Shown piece after piece: positions 56,233 through 64,000 of a stretch of 64,000 nt of DNA. The notes beneath the pieces were generated by a model. That model did no database searches. It worked only from the letters and a program-made list of their open reading frames with translations, and was not told where the DNA came from. This DNA comes from Viola odorata (taxonomy: Eukaryota; Streptophyta; Magnoliopsida; Malpighiales; Violaceae), in contig OY829537.1 in assembly GCA_963691705.1 (NCBI GenBank), positions 72,375,352-72,439,351 on the forward strand. Reading direction: 5' to 3'. Made by a program: the position numbers and the translations under genes. How positions within the stretch are numbered: the first letter of the stretch is position 1; the number at the start of each line of letters is the position of its first letter.

Positions 56233-57819
56233 TCCCTCCCCCTTCGAAAAGATTCGCCCTCGAATCTGCATCTAAACTTGCACCAGAATACCTTAAGTTA
56301 ATAATATCGAAATAAGCACAAATCGAACCATACCAACCTTGTAAATTCAACTTGGCTGTAACGTCTTTGAACATGTCAATGTGTTGGATAAGACTATCGC
56401 CCCAAGCGGTCATCTTTACTCGAACTTGGTGTGGGAACCATTTCCGATGTAAGCGCTGCCACACCCAAGTATGTGTCTTGTAGGACTCATGCTTTCTTCC
56501 ATGGTTCCTCATAAACGCCATCTCGACACTCAAGCATAGGCCATAGCGCTTGGCTTGTCCATGGGCTATCCGCATTACTTCGATCCCTTTGCTACCACTT
56601 AAACTAAACAATTCACTCAAAGGCAGCAACATTAAACAAAATAATGTTATATGAATGAAACCATACATGAGTTTAAGCAATAATCTAAAATAGTAGCATG
56701 TCCCGAAAGGTAGTAAGTAAATAAAATAAATTGAAAGTATTCCCTCCATGTGAATTTATACTTACAAATCGAAACATGTCTCAGGGACCCAAACGTCCAT
56801 TGATTCTCTTTGCTTAAAACTCCGAATTGTGGTTGACAAGATGTCTCAATTAGCATTGGCGGGCTCGGCCTCCTCCACAATTCTTCCCTTGAGTCGCTAA
56901 GTGACTCCTTCCTATGATTACTAACAATACTCCAAAGAACAACATGTGAAAGCATAATATCCTTAAAGATCATGTTAGTAATTTCAATTATATCACAACA
57001 ACTCACCAAACAACTATCAAACGCATCATGTTCATCAAAATTTCGCAAAAGGTCATGTGACCTAAATAAGTGATCACACTTGAATAGAGTTCCCTCAAAC
57101 CCAGTCGACTTACCCACAAATTTAACATGAAACTCACAAATAGCAGAATTATATAATGTAAATACATGTGAAGATTCTAGTAATTTTGTGTTAGGGAGAT
57201 GGTACACATCTCTCGGCCTAGCCAACATGCTAAACCGCTTGCCTTTGAGCAAGTAGTCCTTGTAGGACTTGTCCTTCATCCCTTGCATACATTCCTCATT
57301 GATTAAATTAATTTTAAAATTAGACTTGTAAAAATCAAAGAGGTTTTTATACTCACCCAAATCAGATTTAGGAAAAGAAAGTTGCAACGTACCTCGTCGG
57401 CTAGGGTTTGCAGAAATTATCACTATGGATGATTGATGCTCCTTTCGTTCCTTTGGCAGTAAGGCATGGGGATTCTTTTCGGTCAATAGCCTCCTCTTTA
57501 TCTGCACATGAGGAGAAACAATAATAGAAGAGAAAACAAACGCGTTAAGGTTAGGAAAATCTAAGCGCAATGGCCTAAAAATCATTTTTGAGAGGCTTGA
57601 GCCAAAATATATTTTTCGCTCACATAATGCTTCCCTCTTTTGTTCTCTCTTGGCGTAAACACTCATCTCTCCTTTTTCAAAAATGCCACTCTCTTCATGC
57701 TCTCTATTTTCATGCAAGTGTTTTAAACTCGCATGCTCACTTTTTTCTTGTGGGTTGTTTTTGTTTTCATCTCTTTTCCTATGCTTACTCTTTTCATAGG
57801 GGCTGTTTTGTTCACTCAT
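56114..57819 (-). pseudogene. ORF-X copy 2 in element D (390-codon open part)
   Basis: A long open frame, 57,819-56,647, starts MSEQNSPYEKSKHRKRDE (HEKS-type repeat). It continues IYFGSSLSKMIFRPLRLD, SIVIISANPSRRG, a block with MLARPRDVYHLPN, SHDLLRNFDEHDAFDSCL, SLSDSREELWRRPS and FTWREYFQFILFTYYLSGHA. It shifts frame at the hydrophobic segment and continues (56,749-56,114) with LLLKLMYGFIHITLFCLMLL, IEVMRIAHGQAKRYG, FEGGGNDTI at the PPT, and into the LTR fragment. The best preserved copy. No known domain recognised. Confidence 0.6.
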
Positions 57820-58063
57820 TCTCTCCTTTTTAACTCTAAATTATTCTTCCTTTTCACTCATCTCTCCTCTTTTGCTCTTAGTATTTTTAATTATCTCAAT
57901 TTCGGCAAAAAGCTTTTTCTTGTTCACTCATATTGCGCTCAACAAGCGCCTTAGCATTTTTGGATAAGATCGTCACATGTCCATCATCAATTCGGCCATT
58001 CCTATCTTCAAACCATCCAAGAACATGATTAAAGTACCGATCATTCTCATGGTCCTTCGGTGG

Positions 58064-58900
58064 CTAGATCAATAAGCCTTGACGATCATCTTGTCCTAGA
58101 TGCCTTGGGCATTCATAGCCTAGTTGAGGAATCCCCATCTCGTTTGTAGGACAAAGCATCCTCGGAACTTCCTTTACTTCGGGTAAGAGAATGTGATCCA
58201 TACTCACATTGACGTTGGTAGCAAGTAGTCCATCATGTGCACTCGGCGGATTGATGTACTCAACAATTGCTACCACCACATCTTGCACACTAGCAATATT
58301 GCTACTCAAACCGGCCAATTGAATCTCCTTATTCTCATCATCTTTACTAAGAACATGTGATGGATGAGTAGCCTTGGTATCTATAATTTTAATACACTCC
58401 TTCATACTATGGTCCTTAATACTCACTTCTGTCATTTCTTGCACACTCAACTTACACCTACTGACAAGCACTCTAGTACTCTCGGGATCCTCGGCTGGTC
58501 GCATACAAGGCGTTGGTCTCTCGGGCACTGCAACGTGCATTAGGGTTTCACGCTTTGGCGTGCGCCTATGGTTCACCTCGGCAACCCTTGACTCGCATTT
58601 GTGCCTTGGCACTACCTCTTCTTCGCCTTTATCTCTCTCGACTAGATCATTAAGTGAACTCTTATTTTTATTATCTAGCCGTGACATACCAAATGCATGA
58701 GAGTTGGAGGCACCAATAATATCAACGTTTTGGTCCAAACACTCACTCGACATTCTTTTCTTAGGTGTCTCGGCCTTAATCCCCAACTTGTCTCCGAGAA
58801 CTCTTAGTTTCTTATCCATTGCCGCTAGACGTTCGAGAATGATTTCTAACATCTTTACTCCCTCAGGTCCATCCACTTCGTCGGACGAATGATGAGACAT
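58064..58900 (-). CDS. Gag-like ORF of the second interior, capsid and zinc knuckle missing
   Basis: 278 codons open, starting MSHHSSDEVDGPEG with a coiled coil (MLEIILERLAAMDKKLRVLG). The N-terminal half is charged. The C-terminal half shares HVLSKDDENKEIQLAG and SIASVQDVVVAI with the post-knuckle region of the gag at 54,797. No WxxxxxxxF capsid block or CCHC is visible, so this looks like a gag that lost its core. Function not assigned. Confidence 0.5.
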   Translation of the reverse strand: MSHHSSDEVDGPEGVKMLEIILERLAAMDKKLRVLGDKLGIKAETPKKRMSSECLDQNVDIIGASNSHAFGMSRLDNKNKSSLNDLVERDKGEEEVVPRHKCESRVAEVNHRRTPKRETLMHVAVPERPTPCMRPAEDPESTRVLVSRCKLSVQEMTEVSIKDHSMKECIKIIDTKATHPSHVLSKDDENKEIQLAGLSSNIASVQDVVVAIVEYINPPSAHDGLLATNVNVSMDHILLPEVKEVPRMLCPTNEMGIPQLGYECPRHLGQDDRQGLLI

Positions 58901-59698
58901 CTATGAATCCTGAAATACACAACACTAATAAACGACGTAAAATTGCACTATTCGTAGCACTTCCTCATGTGTTTACTCTCGTGTTTATCTCTCTATTAAA
59001 CTCACAAAAATCACTCACTAACTATGTCCTGCAAGTTGTTCACGCGCAAGCATTAGTGACTCAAGAATTTCAAAGAAAGTTGCCAAAGAAGACCACAAAG
59101 ACAACTAGCTTCGAAATAAATTTTTGATGTAAAATAATTGAATAGTTGGAAGGATCAATCAACTAGACAAGTACCTCACTGGATTAGAAGTCAATTTATA
59201 AGAATCAAGGAAAGCTCAATTGACCCGAAAGGACTCAAGTAGTTCACAAATCTGTGAATGTGTGTATGTGCGAATTTAGGGTTTGTGACTTGCAAACTTG
59301 ATATCTTTCAACTCCGACCACCAAATTGAGTATTCTTTTTGCAACGAGTCTGGAATTCCTTCTACTATTTTGTATTTTCTTTTTCGCTCGGCATATTTTT
59401 TTTGAATAAACGAAATAAATAACAATTGAACTAGGACTCTTTTTGGGGTTTTTTTTTTGACTCTTTTGAAACAGAATTAAACCCTAATTAATGACACAAC
59501 AAATCGCATGACGATTTGCTCTAAGACACACACAAGACGCAAAAATGGTCTAGAAACCTTAGATCGACTTGACATAATTAACTAGCACACGGGATGCAAG
59601 GAAATTGATTTTAGGATGGGGTAGAAGAAGGAACCAATTTCAACAAAGAAAACTTGACAGAAAATAAAACGATAGTTACCAAACCGTAGAATGCCTTT
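58901..59698 (-). other. 5' leader of element D
   Basis: Untranslated leader, similar to 32,053-32,899 of element A. No gene. Confidence 0.6.
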
Positions 59699-59710
59699 GC
59701 TCTGCTACCA
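59699..59710 (-). other. Primer-binding site of element D
   Basis: TGGTAGCAGAGC on the - strand, two bases inside the 5' LTR, near the complement of initiator-Met tRNA. Confidence 0.8.
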
Positions 59711-59712
59711 AG

Positions 59713-60755
59713 TGATACGATCCAAATTTGCGTAGGATACGTAGCACGTACCTTTGATCTAGTTCTAGGCTTGGATTTCGATGCGGAAGATGGATAACTC
59801 AACATGACTGTTTACCCTGCTAATATCTTGTATTAGCCAAACTAAACCTATCAAGTGAGGTTCTTGACACGATCTCTAACCCTGCTAATATCCTATATTA
59901 GCCAAACTAGAGCTACGAATCAATGGAATGGACTTTCGGGTTTTACTTGCTATCCTAATCGAGTGTCTAGACTCAATGAGGGACAAGGTTCGCGAAGAAC
60001 AATTGAGAAAATTCTCTGAATTTTATTTGAAAGATAACGTAAAATAATAATGAAGAGGGTGACTCCTTTAAATAGGAGAAACCCTAAAATCCTTACATAA
60101 ATTTGGACTTTCCTTATAAGTCCTAATCCTACTTGAATTCCTAATTAATTAATTAAAATAAATCCAAACTAATTAATTAATAATAAAAATAATTAATAGA
60201 AACTTGGAAATTTGGAAGTTTCCTTCTTGGATGCAAAGCTGGCCATCGTTGACACAATCAGCAAATCGTCGTTGGTGGCATGTCGCTAGTGCTGGCGGCA
60301 TGCCGCTATGCGCTGCCAATTATCACCCAAAACTTCCCTCTTTGGTGGCATACCGTTAGTGTTGGCGGCATGTCGCTACGCTCTGCCAATTTTCCCCCAA
60401 ATCTGCCACACACGGACTGTTGTGCGTTCATTCTGCGCAAGAAAATGTCGACTGTCATAACCTTCAATCCGCTCGTCCAAATAGGCTGAAACATGTTTCA
60501 AAAGAAAGCTAACATCTTGAAGTTTCATAAACAAGGTCGATGCGTCCTAGAGTCCTAGTCGGCGTAGGACTCGTGTGAACAAAAATGTTGGCTTGATCTT
60601 TTGAACAAAAAGTCCTAAAATTTAATAAAGATAACACATCAAGGTTTCCATAAAGCCTCTGTAATCTCAAATCGGACTCCATTTGCTTGTCCATCTGCTT
60701 ATTGCGCACATGCGATGTGCTATGTAGGTGCATGATACATCATGGGATCGTATCA
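59713..60755 (-). repeat. 5' LTR of element D
   Basis: 1,043 bp. It contains four palindromic modules starting at 60,274, 60,294, 60,344 and 60,364 (spacings 20, 50, 20), against one in the 3' LTR. A repeated CTGCTAATATC..TATTAGCCAAACTA unit lies near 59,815 and 59,882. Confidence 0.92.
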
Positions 60756-60992
60756 CTGCCTAAACTAGATTTAAGAGGGTTTGTCACAGATTTTCAGTTA
60801 CATACTTGTTTAACCATCAATCCAATATCTATCCATCATTGCCGCATTATTCACTTCGCTTCCATTTCTACCTTGTTCGTCCAGCACCATCCATCAATCC
60901 GTCCCACCATCTCTTCATCAATCGTCCATTCCAACCTCTTGAAGGGGACTAGATCCGTGCAAAGCTCTTTAAGTAACCAAGCTCATATCATC

Positions 60993-61004
60993 TGGTAGCG
61001 GAGC
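60993..61004 (+). other. Primer-binding site of element F
   Basis: TGGTAGCGGAGC on the + strand two bases after the F LTR end, identical to that of element A. It fixes the + orientation of F. Confidence 0.8.
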
Positions 61005-63688
61005 TTTATGACTACCTTCTCGGTTGGTTTATCTCAAAATTGTGTTAATCTTGTGTTAATCTTGTGTTGTTCATCTTTGTGTCACTGTTCTGGTCATAGA
61101 AACTCACAATTTCTCTATCCAAAACCCTTTTTTATGTGTTAAAAACATTTCTCTTGAGTTTCTAAACATGTGGTGAAGGTTTTATGCATTTGGACCCCAA
61201 ACCGAAAAGGTGTGAAATTTTTAGCAAAGACTGCTCTTCAGTTTATTGTTATTTGTCTTGTGTTTTCTCCGTTTGTGTTCGTTCCACCACCCATAAAATT
61301 CTGAAATCTTATGTGCATAAACTTCAATTTGTCTTTAGTAATTTCTATTTTTGAGTCTCTCGAAAATTCTGTGCAAATCTCATGCATTTTGGCCAAAACA
61401 AAAAGGTGCGCCAATTTCATCCTAGACACCTTTCTTGGTCAGTCTCTTGGCCAAGCTGCGCAGACACCTTTCTTGGCCAATGATAACTTCTCAGTTCCTC
61501 TTTGAAGATGGAGCCGTGATGTTCTTGGAGCAATAGGATCAAGTCTCCTTTGGGAGATTGATAAACACTTACAAGGCGGATTATGGATGAAGTAATTAGG
61601 TGTTTAGGGAGTAATAAGGCAACAGAAATTGATGAAGGAATTGTAGACATGATTTAAATGGAAACTTTATATGAACTTGTATTCAAAGGATTACAAGGAT
61701 CATTAACCAAAACCTTCCCTTAATTGATCAAGTGATGATCAAGCCGAAAGGTGTTAGTTAATTGAAAGAAGACCGATTTTAAGAACCCTAAGGCAAAACC
61801 AACTAATTGGTCTTGAAGGAGATAACTCACAAAATCAAAGACAAGCTATAAAAGAGGCTATCTCCTTCTATTTATAGCTTGGGAATTATTACATGGAAAA
61901 CCCTAAACTAACCCTAACTTGAAACCGTATCTGCGGGCTTGGAGATGGGCTTGGCTTTTGCTAGGGCAAGGCCTCGGATGGCTGGCACATGGGCTATAGC
62001 GAACGCTAGGGTTGGTGCGCTCGGCCTTGCCTGGATGTCCTCATGGTTTGCGAGGGTTTGGTGCACGCTACTGCATGGTTGGCGCGGCCTACCTGTGAAG
62101 TCTTCACGTGGATACGAGTGAGAGCCCTTGTGCTCGGATCAGCTAAGAACAACGTCTTGGCCAAGACGATCCTTCTTGGCTGGCAGAAGATTTCGGGCGA
62201 TACTTGTAGAAGACTCCTACAACGATTACGATTGTTAATCTTATCCAAAGAAGTGTTGGAGTGGCATCCTACCTCCTTTATCTCAGTTTTGTAGTATTCT
62301 AATTGGAGAGGAAGAGTGATTAAATACAATTAGAGTTTAATTAGGATTTATTTATTTATTTCCTTTTAGAGATATTTTTGGGAGAGGAAACTATATATAT
62401 AGCCTCCCTATGGTTTTAGAAAAGAAGGGTCTAACAACCTCTCTTCTTCTCTTTTCTCTGGTTTTGAACTTGTTTCTCCTATAGTCTTCAACCTTGAAGA
62501 CACAGGAATTTTATATTTAATAGTTCTACCGTTTTCTTTACTTTTCTTGTCTTTCTCTAACTAATCTTTCTTGTTCTTAGTAGAGGCGTTTAAAGCATGA
62601 GTATAAGCTTGCATGAGACCTAATCAATCTTATTAATATTTAAATCAGATTGAGTCTCGACTGACGCTCGAGGATACTAGATCCGGAGTTGTCTTCCCCT
62701 AATCAATCATCAGCCAACTCAGTAAACCCTTTAACCAGCAAGGTGCTAGTTGGTTAGGCATCATCTCTAAGCGTACCTAAGGTGGTGTTGATACATGAGG
62801 GAAGTAGGGGTCATAAGCGTACCTTGATCCTATAGCAACTCTGTAGATTAAAGATGAATACCCATGCGTCCATGATTGCAACTCATATCTCATCGCTTGC
62901 CAAGCCTCTACTAGGAATTTCTCTCATATTTGATATTTTCTTCTTGTCTGTGTCTTGACGAAGAATCTTATTCTTGGGTAAGATAGCTATCTGTTTTATT
63001 TATTTTCCAATTTTTAGCTTTAGATAACCCCCCCCCATTCACCTAAGTGATTAATTTTGATCTTTTATCTTATTTTAAGTCTACCCATTCTCTGTGGATC
63101 GAACCTCTTACCATTATTTGCAATCTTTTGTTGGTATTGATAAGTTGTATTAATTTTTGACGGATTTGACACCCATCAAGGAGTCTTAAACAAACGTGTA
63201 AGAGCTGCTACTTATGTTTTAAACCATCATTTTAAGTCTTCTTTCTTCTGTCCTAAAGTCCTAAATTCAAGTATCAACTCTAAACACCTAAGTCTTTTCT
63301 TTCTCATTTCCTTTTCTCTTATCATTTTCGTTTGTTCCTATATAGCTAGTGTCTTGGTGTTTTCTTCTTCTTTGTTTCCTTACATTAACTTTCTACTCTA
63401 AGTCATTCTAGTGTTAAGTATCAAGCATTTATTTTCTTTGATCACTAATTGGCTTTCTATACCTTTCTTTCCTAGCTTGTTTTCCTTGTGATTCCTTGTG
63501 CCTTTTCATTGATTCTTTGAGTCAATGCTAGCTTAAGGTCCAGTTTTTGCTAGGAGATGAGAGTGGGTAAAGTGGTGAGAATATTAGAGAGATTGAGTGA
63601 AACACAAGCGAAACATGTGAGGGAGTGTTTTTGTTTTCACTAACCTATATGTATATCTATAGTTTGTTCTTTTTGTAGGTACTTCACT
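61005..63688 (+). other. 5' leader of element F with an inserted Athila-like LTR (G)
   Basis: T-rich leader from the PBS. From roughly 61,505 the sequence changes to LTR-like DNA, with a TATA box CTATATATATAG (62,391-62,402), the GCATGAG block (62,597) and an end region with CTGTGGATCGAACC (63,094) and TTTTTGACGGATTTG, ending near 63,178. T-rich leader resumes to 63,688, where TTTTTGTAG|G looks like a splice acceptor just before gag. No genes supported. The left end of G is uncertain. Confidence 0.5.
61505..63178 (+). repeat. Athila-like LTR G (left boundary uncertain)
   Basis: The right half shares landmarks with LTRs C and B. The left part (61,780-61,920) has a - strand promoter-like TATAAATAG and could instead be a separate insertion. 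No TSD found. Confidence 0.4.
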
Positions 63689-64000
63689 ATGTCTACTCAT
63701 TATGATGATAGTTCTTGTTATGAGAGTGATTCTTATGAAATGGTTGAGGATGATTGCCAAACATCTTGTTCTTATGATGCCAACTCCTCTTAGGAAGAGT
63801 TTGATCATAATGAGTGGGAACCTATTTCGTATGATCCTTATGCACGACTGCATGTCTACATGGATGAACCATTTCAGCAAACCTCTTGTTCCTATGGTAT
63901 GCACCCTCCATGCTATGCTCAAGTTTATCTTGGGTATGATTCCAATGTGGATTATAGGTTGGATGGCCAAAGTGTTTCTAGCTATTATGGTTATGACTCT
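63689..64000 (+). pseudogene. N-terminus of element F gag, cut by window edge
   Basis: ATG at 63,689, reading MSTHYDDSSCYESDSYEMV, Tyr/Ser/Asp-rich, with repeated TSCSYD/TSCSYG motifs. A TAG at 63,791-63,793 interrupts the frame where Gln (CAG) is likely. The frame is open otherwise to the window end. Such Tyr/Asp-rich N-termini precede the capsid in many plant Ty3/gypsy gags. Assigned by position after PBS and leader. Confidence 0.5.

Larger units (their letters stand above)
51839..60755 (-). mobile_element. Chimeric non-autonomous LTR retrotransposon D inside LTR F
   Basis: LTRs at 51,839-52,862 and 59,713-60,755, flanked by TTGCC (left) and CTGCC (right), a 5-bp TSD with one mismatch. On the - strand the interior is: PBS, leader, truncated gag-like ORF, ORF-X copy 2, PPT, a 257-bp piece of an A-family LTR, a short leader piece, gag copy 1, ORF-X copy 1, PPT, 3' LTR. 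Two retrotransposon interiors are thus joined between one pair of LTRs. No pol domain in either. Confidence 0.85.
51366..60990 (+). repeat. 5' LTR of element F, interrupted by element D
   Basis: Left part 51,366-51,838 starts TGATACGAGC; right part 60,761-60,990 ends GCTCATATCA, followed two bases later by a PBS. Joined without D and one TSD it is about 703 bp. The short inverted ends relate it to the A/D group. The left part carries four palindromic modules. Confidence 0.8.

Noticed and set aside
61730..61760. CTTAA at 61,71x matching CTTAA near 63,185 as TSD for LTR G
   Set aside because: It would place LTR ends at TTGATC...GGAGT rather than TG...CA; probably coincidence.

Overview
This is about 64 kb of nuclear DNA from a flowering plant, most likely a eudicot. 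The evidence is an intron-rich plant gene with GT-AG introns, an AT-rich background, and plant-type repeats (Athila-like Ty3/gypsy elements, an L1-like LINE with an RNase H domain, hAT, Mutator-like and pogo/Emigrant-like DNA elements). I cannot name the species. One gene is clearly intact: a seven-exon NCL-type sodium/calcium exchanger with EF-hands on the + strand (44,591-49,866; 576 aa when spliced). Almost everything else is transposable-element sequence, much of it nested.

Layout. 1-3,496: the 3' end of a + strand Athila-like element (C), with ORF3 tail, long 3' UTR and LTR. 3,497-12,648: a - strand Athila-like element (E) with ORF3, gag-pol and a shortened 5' LTR; C probably inserted into E. 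12,649-16,553: AT-rich spacer with a small array of palindromic modules, a broken FAR1-related C-terminus and a possible first exon. 16,554-22,955: a full-length - strand LINE with a 16-bp target-site duplication (TSD), probably in the intron of a weak candidate gene (16,380-24,566). 24,989-25,506: a frameshifted GRF zinc-finger gene. 27,019-27,174: a possible small-peptide gene. 27,440-37,254: a hAT element split by a non-autonomous LTR retrotransposon (A), whose 5' LTR is itself scrambled around an Athila-type LTR (B). 37,861-43,385: five palindromic or TIR DNA elements, four with recognisable TSDs (MULE 9 bp, two hAT 8 bp, pogo TA). 44,404-50,200: NCL promoter, gene and 3' flank. 50,215-51,365: left part of a MULE cut by LTR element F. 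51,366-64,000: element F (LTR, PBS, leader, start of gag), with the chimeric element D (51,839-60,755) inside its LTR and an Athila-like LTR (G) in its leader.

How the parts relate. Inferred insertion order: E then C; hAT then A; MULE then F then D (and G). Elements A and D have gag, PBS, PPT and LTRs but no recognisable protease, reverse transcriptase, RNase H or integrase, so they probably depend on pol supplied by another element. In place of pol, all three internal copies carry the same unrecognised reading frame (called ORF-X here), with a tandem HEKS-type repeat and a membrane-like segment, and it reads across the PPT into the LTR. I consider this the best candidate for something undescribed. 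The second is a GCC-box-like palindrome (GGCGGCATGCCGCC) repeated with about 20-50-20 bp spacing at three loci. Many premature stops in the old elements look like CAG to TAG or CGA to TGA changes, as expected from deamination of methylated cytosine.
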